7,239 nucleotides of DNA from assembly GCA_938033975.1 (NCBI GenBank), contig CALHKJ010000281.1, positions 1 through 7,239 of the forward strand, in the 5' to 3' direction. Numbering within the stretch: the first letter of the stretch is position 1; each line of letters starts with the position of its first letter. Origin of the DNA: an uncultured Saprospiraceae bacterium (GTDB taxonomy: Bacteria; Bacteroidota; Bacteroidia; Chitinophagales; Saprospiraceae). A model generated the notes under the pieces. It saw only the letters and a program-made list of their open reading frames with translations. It was not told the DNA's origin and searched no databases. Positions 1-6,989 of the stretch are shown piece after piece. Position numbers and translations under genes: made by a program.

Positions 1-1
1 T

Positions 2-187
2 GCTGGAAATATTGGTTTTCTAGGAGACCACAGAAGACTTAATGTCGCCATGACAAGAGCAAAGAAGAAATTGGTGATAGTCGGTGACATGCTCACCTTA
101 GGCAAAGACCCAATTTTTCAAAGACTTCTCGAATATTCAGAAAAAATTGAATGCTACAGCTCAGCTTGGGAATACATGTCCTATTAA
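2..187 (+). CDS. Superfamily 1 helicase, C-terminal fragment (5' end outside the window)
   Basis: The frame is open from the window edge and ends at TAA 185-187, giving the last 61 residues of a longer protein. It contains GFLGDHRRLNVAMTRAK, the motif VI region of UPF1/Dna2/IGHMBP2-like superfamily 1 helicases (AAA_12 domain), in which the arginine of the TRAK segment contacts ATP. This is followed by the usual strand and turn KLVIVGDM and a short helical tail ending EYMSY. In complete family members this segment closes the second RecA-like domain, so nearly all of the catalytic core and any accessory domains lie upstream and cannot be judged. The role (DNA repair, RNA processing or a restriction-associated helicase) is undetermined. 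It lies on the same strand as the downstream operon but is separated from it by 146 bases that include a hairpin, so it is probably a separate transcription unit. Confidence 0.85.
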   Translation, partial: AGNIGFLGDHRRLNVAMTRAKKKLVIVGDMLTLGKDPIFQRLLEYSEKIECYSSAWEYMSY

Positions 188-216
188 ATAAAGCCCCTTG
201 TTAGCTTGCAAAATCT

Positions 217-247
217 CTAGAAAACTTAATAAAATGAAGCTTTCTAG
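217..247 (+). terminator. Hairpin downstream of the helicase gene, possible transcript end
   Basis: Bases 217-227 (ctagaaaactt) pair with 237-247 (aagctttctag). The result is an 11-bp stem with one A-C mismatch (224/240) and a 9-base loop, starting 29 bases after the helicase stop codon. The position suits a terminator or an mRNA 3'-end stabiliser. The stem is AT-rich and no clear T-run follows it, so it is not a classical rho-independent terminator. Confidence 0.35.
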
Positions 248-270
248 CTGATTTAAGCCTGTAGAGATAC

Positions 271-307
271 AAAAATACATATATCAATCGCAAGTTTGCG
301 TATTTTT
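271..307. repeat. Nested inverted repeat upstream of the flavoenzyme operon
   Basis: The outer arms aaaaatac (271-278) and gtattttt (300-307) are perfect reverse complements. Inside them lies a second pair, cgcaa (289-293) and ttgcg (296-300), sharing base 300 with the outer arm. The second pair is followed directly by a T-rich stretch (301-307). The structure ends 26 bases before the operon's first ATG. It could be a weak terminator, a regulator-binding site in the promoter region, or chance in AT-rich DNA. I found no exact match to the Bacteroidota promoter pattern (TTTG, about 19 bases, TAnnTTTG) nearby; TACTTTG at 311-317 is one base short of the -7 element. Confidence 0.3.
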
Positions 308-333
308 CTGTACTTTGAGTATAGAAAATTGAC

Positions 334-1956
334 ATGAATAATTTATCCTCAACAGAAATTTGCATCATTGGAGGTGGCATCGCTGGAATAGTTGCCGCCT
401 TAGAACTGTTGGATAAAGGTAAAGAGGTTACAATAGTTGATAGGGATCTAGAATCTGAATTCGGTGGTCTGGCCAAATGGGCTTTTGGAGGAATGTTTTT
501 CGTAGATACAAAACATCAAAGACGCAACGGAATAAAAGACTCAACCCAGCTTGCCAAAAAAGATTGGTACAGCTATGCCCAATTTGATGAATCAGATATT
601 TGGGGCAAAAAGTGGGCGGACGAATACATTGATACCTGCACTGAAAAAGGATATGATTGGCTTAGGTCACAAGGCTTAGATTTTTTCAGTGTCATCAATT
701 GGGCTGAAAGAGGAATGAAAGAAGATGGTAATTCTGTGCCAAGATTTCACATGGTTTGGGGCACAGGATGGGAACTAGTGAAAGTACTCAAGCGTAAATT
801 AATTGAGCATCCAAAAAATAAAAACCTAAAGTTACTTTTCCAATGTAGGGTGCAAGATTTGATTGTCAGCAACAATAAGGTTATTGGTTGTAAGGGATAC
901 AATGAAAAAATTCAGACCCCATTCGAAATAACTGCAGAAAAAACGATCATCGCCACTGGAGGTATTAATGGAAGTATTGATAAAGTAAGATCAAACTGGG
1001 ATAAACGCCTTGGACAAGCTCCTCAAGTAATCCTAAATGGTGCGCACAAATATGCAGTGGGTGATTTACACGAAAGTGTAGAAGAAATCAATGGAAACGT
1101 TGTGAATCTTGAGAAGCAATGGAATTACGCAATGGGCATCAAACATTATGCGCCAAGAAAGCAAAATCATGGCTTAAGTCTTGTCCCTTGTAAGTCCGCA
1201 CTTTGGATTGATGCTACTGGTAAAAGAATAGGCCCTACGCCTTTAGTTACTGGTTATGATACTCGGTTTTTAGTCGAACAAATAACCAAACATCAACACA
1301 AATATTCTTGGCAGATTCTAAATAGAAAAATTGCTTTGAAGGAGTTTGCAATCTCTGGTTCGGAACACAACCCAGCCATAAAAAATAAGAAATATCTAAA
1401 GTTCATTGCAAATGTGATTTTTGGCAATAAAAAATTGGTCAATAGCATGATTGACAAATGCGAAGATATCGTCACCGCAAATACAATTGAATCATTGGTG
1501 GACAAAATGAACGCAATGGACAATCCTGTGATGGTTGACCTTAAAAAACTTAATGAAGAGATTGAGGCCTACGATAAGAAAATTGATGAAGGAAGCCCAT
1601 ACAAAGACAAACAACATCAACTTATTTTAAATGCAAGAAAGTGGAGAGGAGACAAAGCAAGAACATGCAATCTTCAAAAAATTGGAGCTCAGAATGCTGG
1701 TCCGTACATTGCCATTAGATCATTTATCTTATCCAGAAAATCCTTAGGAGGAATTCAAACGAATTTAAATTGTGAAGTTCTGAGAAAACCAAATAGCGCT
1801 GGTAATCAAGAAACAATAAGTGGCTTGTACGCTATCGGAGAAGCTGCTGGTTTCGGAGGCGGGGGTATTCATGGGAATAAATCCCTTGAGGGCACTTTTC
1901 TGGGTTCTTGTGTCATTACAGGACGCAAATGTGCAGAAACAATAAACAAGTCATAA
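334..1956 (+). CDS. FAD-binding dehydrogenase, COG3573 type (3-ketosteroid dehydrogenase/fumarate reductase flavoprotein superfamily)
   Basis: This 540-residue protein begins with a dinucleotide-binding fold: GGGIAG at residues 13-18 and an acidic Asp36 after the second strand (VTIVDRD), as expected for FAD binding. Diagnostic stretches of the COG3573 family follow: GGLAKWAFGG (44-53), HQRRNGIKDS (61-70), WAERG with NSVPRF and WGTG (123-145), SGSEHNP (341-347), and the C-terminal FAD-contact segment GLYAIGEAAGFGGGGIHG (498-515 region) followed by LEGTFLG. The length fits the family (about 550 residues). Relatives include 3-ketosteroid delta-1-dehydrogenase and fumarate reductase flavoprotein, which add or remove a C-C double bond using FAD; the true substrate of COG3573 proteins is not known to me. 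There is no signal peptide, so it is probably cytoplasmic. The start at 334 is chosen because the FAD motif follows at the normal distance; no Shine-Dalgarno is seen. The stop codon directly abuts the next ATG, so it is probably the first gene of the operon. Confidence 0.85.
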   Translation: MNNLSSTEICIIGGGIAGIVAALELLDKGKEVTIVDRDLESEFGGLAKWAFGGMFFVDTKHQRRNGIKDSTQLAKKDWYSYAQFDESDIWGKKWADEYIDTCTEKGYDWLRSQGLDFFSVINWAERGMKEDGNSVPRFHMVWGTGWELVKVLKRKLIEHPKNKNLKLLFQCRVQDLIVSNNKVIGCKGYNEKIQTPFEITAEKTIIATGGINGSIDKVRSNWDKRLGQAPQVILNGAHKYAVGDLHESVEEINGNVVNLEKQWNYAMGIKHYAPRKQNHGLSLVPCKSALWIDATGKRIGPTPLVTGYDTRFLVEQITKHQHKYSWQILNRKIALKEFAISGSEHNPAIKNKKYLKFIANVIFGNKKLVNSMIDKCEDIVTANTIESLVDKMNAMDNPVMVDLKKLNEEIEAYDKKIDEGSPYKDKQHQLILNARKWRGDKARTCNLQKIGAQNAGPYIAIRSFILSRKSLGGIQTNLNCEVLRKPNSAGNQETISGLYAIGEAAGFGGGGIHGNKSLEGTFLGSCVITGRKCAETINKS

Positions 1957-3072
1957 ATGATTAGAAAAGAACATACATGCATTATTGGTGCTGGCCCTGC
2001 TGGGCTTGCAGTTGCTGGTGTTCTTACTCATCAAGGAAAGAAATTTTCCATTTTTGAAAAAGAAAAATCAGTCGCCCCAATGTGGCACAAACATTACGAC
2101 CGACTGTGCTTACACACTGTAAAACAATATTCCGCATTACCTTACTTCTCAATTCCAAAAAGATTCCCAACTTATCTCACCAGAGAGAATGTGATTGAGT
2201 ATATGGAATTATACAAAGATCATTTTAAGATAAATCCTGAATTTGATACTGATGTTTCCAACATTAAAAAGAAGGATACATTTTGGGAAATTGAATCCAA
2301 CAAAGGCTTAGTACATTGTGAAAACTTGGTTATTTGTTCAGGCATCAATAGAACACCAAACTACCCTTCTTGGCAAGGTTTGGATCGAAGCAATAAAAAC
2401 ATTGTTCACTCAAGAGCCTACAAAAATCCAGATCCATTCTTGAACAAAAAGACCTTGGTTGTAGGCATGGGAAATACTGGTGCAGAGATTGCCTTGGATC
2501 TTGCCAACCATAACGTCGATGTTGATTTATCGGTTAGATCGATTGTCAATATTGCTCCAAGAGATCTATTTGGAAGACCTTCTCAAAAGTCTGCAAAGAT
2601 GCTTGAAAAATTTCCATTTGGAATTGGTGACAAAATTGGCACATTCATGAAGAATCTTGCTGTTGGAGATCTAAGTAAATACGGATTAGAACACTCAAGA
2701 AAGTCTGTGGTCAAACAATTAAAAGAAACTGGCAAAACAGCAGTCTTGGATCTTGGTACTGTTGCAAAAATCAAAGAAGGAAAAATAAAAATCAAAAAGG
2801 GAATAAAGGACATTCATGACACTTCTGTAAATTTTGCTGATGGTACCAGAAAGCAATATGACAAAATAATTCTAGCCACCGGCTACAAAGCAAAAATTGA
2901 AGAGTTTTTTCCAAATATAGAAACTCAATTCAATCAAGATAACATACCAAAAAACTGGAAAGGAACAGGAGAATTTGACTCTGTTTATTTCTGCGGATTT
3001 GACAATTATAAATTAGGAGGAATCCTAGGTACAATATTTACTGATTCACAAAAAATAGCTAACGACATATGA
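1957..3072 (+). CDS. FMO/YUCCA-like flavin-dependent monooxygenase or NAD(P)-binding oxidoreductase
   Basis: This 371-residue protein has two nucleotide-binding motifs, GAGPAG (11-16) for FAD and GMGNTG (170-175) for NADPH, plus the late ATGY motif (307-310) typical of flavin-containing monooxygenases. The segment MWHKHYDRLCLH (42-53) and RFPTYLTRENVIEYM (69-83) resemble plant YUCCA and related bacterial FMOs. Family members use NADPH and O2 to form a C4a-hydroperoxyflavin that oxygenates a substrate. The FMO fingerprint FxGxxxHxxx(F/Y) is only partly kept: His151 and Tyr155 are present in HSRAYKNP, but Phe is Ser145 and Gly is Lys147. It is slightly shorter than YUCCA enzymes (about 410 residues). 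It starts immediately after the preceding stop with no room for its own ribosome site, and its TGA overlaps the next ATG (ATGA), so translational coupling is likely. Substrate unknown; a plain NADPH-dependent oxidoreductase role cannot be excluded. Confidence 0.8.
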   Translation: MIRKEHTCIIGAGPAGLAVAGVLTHQGKKFSIFEKEKSVAPMWHKHYDRLCLHTVKQYSALPYFSIPKRFPTYLTRENVIEYMELYKDHFKINPEFDTDVSNIKKKDTFWEIESNKGLVHCENLVICSGINRTPNYPSWQGLDRSNKNIVHSRAYKNPDPFLNKKTLVVGMGNTGAEIALDLANHNVDVDLSVRSIVNIAPRDLFGRPSQKSAKMLEKFPFGIGDKIGTFMKNLAVGDLSKYGLEHSRKSVVKQLKETGKTAVLDLGTVAKIKEGKIKIKKGIKDIHDTSVNFADGTRKQYDKIILATGYKAKIEEFFPNIETQFNQDNIPKNWKGTGEFDSVYFCGFDNYKLGGILGTIFTDSQKIANDI

Positions 3073-4877
3073 ATACTTATTTTAATTATGAAACACTAAA
3101 GTTTATTCTCCATGATGTACACAGAATGAATGACATCTTGAAGGGAGATAGATTTAAGGATATTGATTCTGACATGATCAATATCTTATTGGATGGAGTA
3201 AAAGATTATTGTGACAAAGAACTATTTCCAATTTTTAGAGAGATGGATGAGAAACCAGCCTACTATGAAGATGGAAAAATTCATGTTCACCCTAAGGTTG
3301 GAGAGGTGATGACTGATTTTGGAGAAATGGGTTTAATCGGAGGTCATTTTGATGAGGAATTTGGAGGAATGCAACTACCCCATTCTGTGATCAATGCAGC
3401 CTATACAATTGTATCTACCGCCAACAATAACATGTCTGGATATCCTGGACTGACAACTGGATCTGCATCATTGATTACTACTTTTGGTTCTCAAGAACTT
3501 AAGGATACCTATGTAGAAAAAATGCTTACAGGACAATGGGCTGGCACTATGTGTCTGACTGAGCCTCAAGCAGGAAGTTCTCTTTCTGACATTACTTCTT
3601 CCGCTTCCGCAAATGAAGATGGTTCTTACAATGTAAAAGGACAAAAAATCTTCATCTCAGGCGGAGATCATGAATTCACTGAGAACTTCATTCACTTGTT
3701 TTTAGCAAGGATTGATGGTGCACCAGCAGGAACAAAAGGAATATCATTATTTGTTGTTCCGAAAATGAAAATAAATGAAGATGGAAGCCTTACTCCTAAC
3801 AATGTAAAAACCATTGCTGATTTTCAGAAAATGGGACAACGAGGATATTGCACAACCCACCTTGCATTTGGTGAAGACGGAACTACTCAAGGTTGGTTAG
3901 TAGGTGAAGAAAATAGAGGATTGAAGTACATGTTTCAAATGATGAATGAGGCAAGAATTTCAGTAGGAAGAGATGCTACAGCAGTTTCGATTGCAGCATA
4001 CCACGCTTCACTTCAATATGCAAATGAAAGAACACAAGGAAGAAAGCTCAAGAAATCTGGAAAGAAAGATGCAAGTAATGATCCAGTAAAAATTATTGAA
4101 CATGCGGATGTGAGAAGAATGTTATTATTCCAAAAAGCTGTTTCTGAAGGTGCACTTGCATTAATCCATGAAGCTTCATCAATCCACGATAGAGGTTATC
4201 AAGCAGAAGGAGATGAGAAAAAGAACCTTCACTTACTTTTGGAATTAATTACTCCAATAGCAAAGACCTACCCTTCAGAAAAAGGTAAAGAAGCTGTTGA
4301 TAACGGCTTACAAATCTTAGGAGGATATGGATTCTGCACAGATTTCATTCTTCAACAATACCTGAGAGATGTAAGAATCATGTCAATTTATGAAGGTACT
4401 ACTGGTATTCAATCTCTAGATCTACTGGGACGTAAAATTCCAATGGACGGTGGGAAGGCAGTGCAACTGCTTGTTGCAGAATTCCAAAAGGAAATGACAA
4501 GAGCAAAAGCTCATGAGAATTTAGCACCATATGCGGACAAACTTGCAGGAGGCATGAAAACAATCGAAGGTGTGTTAGGAAAAATCTCTGGTCACGCTAT
4601 GCAAGGTGAATTTGAAAAGTATCTTGCTGATGCTACCCCATTCATGCAAATTTTCTCCACCGTAGTAATTGCTTGGCAATGGCTAAAGATGGCCAATACT
4701 GCCCAAGAAGCATTGAGTAGTGGCGAATTGACATACAGTAAAGAATTTTACGAAAGTAAAATCCACACAATGAAATTCTTTTACAAATATGAATTATCGA
4801 AAATAGAAGGTATTGCCAATATTTTTAATGACGATAAATTCCTTACATTACAGTTAGAAAATGAACTTATAATATAA
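3069..4877 (+). CDS. Acyl-CoA dehydrogenase, long form with C-terminal extension
   Basis: This 602-residue enzyme should oxidise an acyl-CoA to the trans-2-enoyl-CoA with FAD, passing electrons to ETF. Order of parts: a short N-terminal extension (about 1-35, like the AcylCoA_DH_N segment of long forms), the helical N-terminal domain, the beta domain with MCLTEPQAGSSLSD (161-174) for FAD/substrate contact, and the C-terminal helical domain with EARISVGRDA (294-303), DVRRMLL (347-353), LGGYGF (417-422) and IYEGTTGIQ, where Glu442 is at the catalytic-base position. About 150 further residues form the extra C-terminal domain found in DmdC (3-methylmercaptopropionyl-CoA dehydrogenase)-like enzymes of about 590-600 residues. 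Chain-length or substrate preference cannot be deduced; the DmdC likeness is of architecture and does not prove a DMSP role. Its ATG overlaps the upstream stop by four bases and its TAA shares one base with the fadH ATG. Confidence 0.93.
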   Translation: MNTYFNYETLKFILHDVHRMNDILKGDRFKDIDSDMINILLDGVKDYCDKELFPIFREMDEKPAYYEDGKIHVHPKVGEVMTDFGEMGLIGGHFDEEFGGMQLPHSVINAAYTIVSTANNNMSGYPGLTTGSASLITTFGSQELKDTYVEKMLTGQWAGTMCLTEPQAGSSLSDITSSASANEDGSYNVKGQKIFISGGDHEFTENFIHLFLARIDGAPAGTKGISLFVVPKMKINEDGSLTPNNVKTIADFQKMGQRGYCTTHLAFGEDGTTQGWLVGEENRGLKYMFQMMNEARISVGRDATAVSIAAYHASLQYANERTQGRKLKKSGKKDASNDPVKIIEHADVRRMLLFQKAVSEGALALIHEASSIHDRGYQAEGDEKKNLHLLLELITPIAKTYPSEKGKEAVDNGLQILGGYGFCTDFILQQYLRDVRIMSIYEGTTGIQSLDLLGRKIPMDGGKAVQLLVAEFQKEMTRAKAHENLAPYADKLAGGMKTIEGVLGKISGHAMQGEFEKYLADATPFMQIFSTVVIAWQWLKMANTAQEALSSGELTYSKEFYESKIHTMKFFYKYELSKIEGIANIFNDDKFLTLQLENELII

Positions 4878-6910
4878 TGTCGAATCACAGCTTGTTCCCC
4901 AACCTTTTCAAACCACTCGATCTTGGTTTCACTACTTTAAAAAATAGAGTTCTTATGGGCTCTATGCATACTGGCTTAGAAGAAGCCGAAGGTGGTTTTG
5001 AAAGGTTGGCCAAGTTTTATGCTGATAGAGCTGCCGGCGATGTTGCACTAATTGTAACTGGCGGAATAGCTCCAAATTTGGCTGGTAGTGTCGGACCTGG
5101 TGCGGCCAAACTTACCACAAAGGAAGAAGCTGAAAAACATAAAGTAGTTACGGAGGCTGTGCACAAAGAAGGAGGCAAGATTTGTCTTCAAATTTTGCAT
5201 ACAGGTAGATATGGATATCATATGGATATTGTCGCACCTTCACCGATTCAAGCTCCTATCAATAGGATCAAACCAAAGGAGATTACGGAAGAGGGAATCA
5301 ATCAAACCATTCAAGATTATGTCAATTGTGCTTTGCTTTCAAAAGAAGCTGGATATGATGGCGTAGAAGTAATGGGCTCAGAAGGTTATCTCATCAACCA
5401 ATTCTTAGTAACTCATACCAATAAAAGAACAGATGATTGGGGAGGAAGCTATGAAAACAGAATGCGTTTCCCAATTGCAATAGTAAAAGGTATCCGGGAA
5501 GCTGTTGGAAAGGACTTTATCATAATTTACAGATTGTCCATGTTAGATCTTGTAGATGAAGGTAGCACCTATGAAGAAGTCGAACTACTTGCAAAAGAAA
5601 TCGAAAAAGCAGGGGCTACTTTAATCAATACTGGAATTGGTTGGCACGAAGCAAGAATTCCAACCATCGCGACGATGGTTCCGAGAGGCGGATTCAGTTG
5701 GGTCACAAAAAAATTGATGGGAAAGGTAAATATCCCATTGATTACAGTCAACAGAATAAATACACCTCATAAGGCAGAACAAATTCTTGCAGATCAACAC
5801 GCTGACATGGTTTCTATGGCTAGGCCTTTCTTGGCTGATGCGGATATTGTAAAGAAATCTAAAGAACTTAATTTCAATGAAATCAATACATGCATAGGAT
5901 GCAATCAAGCATGCTTGGATCATACATTCGAATTGAAACTCTGTTCATGCTTAGTAAATCCTAGAGCTTGTCACGAGACTGAATTTGTGATCAAGAAGTC
6001 TGCAAATAGTAAAAAGATTGGGATTGTTGGAGCTGGACCAGCTGGTTTAGCCTGTGCTATTACTGCTGCAGAAATTGGTCATGAAGTACATTTGTTTGAA
6101 GCACAAAATCAGATTGGTGGTCAATTCAATCTGGCTAAAGAAATTCCTGGTAAAGAAGAATTTGAAGAAACAATTCGATATTACTATAATCAGATAGAAA
6201 AATTTGGAGTTAATCTTTATTTAGGAAATAAAGTAGATAAAGCCTTTTTGAAAGAAGGCAATTTTGATGAAATTGTAATTTCGACTGGAGTCACACCAAG
6301 GATACCAAATATTCCCGGCATTGATCATGATAAGGTTATTATCTATGATCAATTATTAAGGAAAGAAAAATTTGCTGGAAAGAAAGTTGCCATCATTGGT
6401 GCAGGAGGAATCGGATTTGATGTTTCCGAATATCTACTTGAAGAAAATCCAAAGCCATCATTGAACATTCCTGTATTCATGAATGAATGGGGAGTTGATA
6501 TGAAGTATGCTGACAGAGGCGCTTTAAAAGCACCTCACGAATCACAAAGTCCACGTGAATTATACTTATGTAAACGAAGCCCGGGGAAACATGGAAAAAC
6601 GCTTGGAAAGACTACGGGATGGATTCACAGAATGAGTTTGAAAAACAAGAAAGTAAATATGTTGTCCTCAGTGGAGTATGTAAAAATAGATGATGCAGGC
6701 CTACATCTTAAATCTAATGACCAAAACCAGGTTCTAGACGTAGATCACATCATAGTCTGCGCTGGACAGCTAAGTCGGACCAATTTATACGATGAATTAT
6801 TGGCCGATGGCATGAAGCCTAATTTGATTGGAGGAGCCCATGAAGCAAAGGAACTAGATGCAAAAAGAGCTATCTCCCAAGGCACAAAACTTGCTATTTC
6901 CTTTAATTAA
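4877..6910 (+). CDS. fadH: 2,4-dienoyl-CoA reductase (NADPH), FadH type
   Basis: This 677-residue protein matches the E. coli FadH architecture (672 residues) throughout. The N-terminal Old Yellow Enzyme-like TIM barrel binds FMN and carries LHTGRYG (107-113), GSEGYLINQF with Tyr171, and GIGWHEARIPT with His257; these two match the E. coli catalytic Tyr166 and His252. The 4Fe-4S ligands are Cys339, Cys342, Cys346 and Cys358 in CIGCNQAC...CLVNP. Next come an FAD fold (GAGPAG, 385-390, and IGGQFNLAKEIPGKEEF) and an NADPH-binding fold (GAGGIG, 508-513; NEWGVD; LGKTTGWIHR). The C-terminal IGGAHEAKELDAKRAISQGT is also conserved. In E. coli the enzyme reduces 2,4-dienoyl-CoA to an enoyl-CoA with NADPH, clearing double bonds at even positions during beta-oxidation of unsaturated fatty acids. 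All key residues are present, so it should be active. As the last gene of the operon, right after an acyl-CoA dehydrogenase, its setting agrees with this role. A related OYE-type enone reductase is the main alternative. Confidence 0.93.
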   Translation: MSNHSLFPNLFKPLDLGFTTLKNRVLMGSMHTGLEEAEGGFERLAKFYADRAAGDVALIVTGGIAPNLAGSVGPGAAKLTTKEEAEKHKVVTEAVHKEGGKICLQILHTGRYGYHMDIVAPSPIQAPINRIKPKEITEEGINQTIQDYVNCALLSKEAGYDGVEVMGSEGYLINQFLVTHTNKRTDDWGGSYENRMRFPIAIVKGIREAVGKDFIIIYRLSMLDLVDEGSTYEEVELLAKEIEKAGATLINTGIGWHEARIPTIATMVPRGGFSWVTKKLMGKVNIPLITVNRINTPHKAEQILADQHADMVSMARPFLADADIVKKSKELNFNEINTCIGCNQACLDHTFELKLCSCLVNPRACHETEFVIKKSANSKKIGIVGAGPAGLACAITAAEIGHEVHLFEAQNQIGGQFNLAKEIPGKEEFEETIRYYYNQIEKFGVNLYLGNKVDKAFLKEGNFDEIVISTGVTPRIPNIPGIDHDKVIIYDQLLRKEKFAGKKVAIIGAGGIGFDVSEYLLEENPKPSLNIPVFMNEWGVDMKYADRGALKAPHESQSPRELYLCKRSPGKHGKTLGKTTGWIHRMSLKNKKVNMLSSVEYVKIDDAGLHLKSNDQNQVLDVDHIIVCAGQLSRTNLYDELLADGMKPNLIGGAHEAKELDAKRAISQGTKLAISFN

Positions 6911-6989
6911 CATAAAAATGTGCAACGAAATTGGTATTTTACTCGTATAACTAATGTAATACGTATTTTTAATATTCAACTTCTTCCAC
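6911..6989. other. Intergenic gap between fadH and the next gene
   Basis: These 79 AT-rich bases must hold the operon's end and the promoter of the next gene. No strong GC-rich terminator is visible. A 10-base perfect palindrome (aatacgtatt, 6958-6967) runs into a T-tract (to 6970), and its left half also pairs with gtatt at 6934-6938, giving a weak stem. I found no clear TAnnTTTG promoter element. Confidence 0.3.

Noticed and set aside
2..187. Helicase fragment as part of a defence or mobile-element system
   Set aside because: Only motif VI and the tail are visible; no nuclease, methylase, transposase or toxin gene is nearby to support this.
201..476. Minus-strand open frame of 91 codons across the intergenic region and the start of the dehydrogenase gene
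   Set aside because: It overlaps the well-supported FAD-binding N terminus on the other strand, and its translation shows no domain-like pattern.
334..1956. Naming the first operon gene kstD (3-ketosteroid delta-1-dehydrogenase)
   Set aside because: The conserved stretches fit the COG3573 group better, and I cannot place the ketosteroid dehydrogenase catalytic tyrosines with confidence.
3069..4877. Naming the acyl-CoA dehydrogenase dmdC
   Set aside because: The similarity is in domain layout shared by many long acyl-CoA dehydrogenases, and no other DMSP-pathway gene is present.
5569..5923. Two overlapping minus-strand open frames inside fadH
   Set aside because: They lie wholly antisense to the conserved catalytic His257 and cluster region of FadH and look like composition-driven shadows.
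6958..6967. Perfect 10-base palindrome aatacgtatt as a regulator-binding site
   Set aside because: A 10-base AT-rich palindrome is expected by chance in such DNA and has no second copy ahead of the operon; noted only in the intergenic entry.
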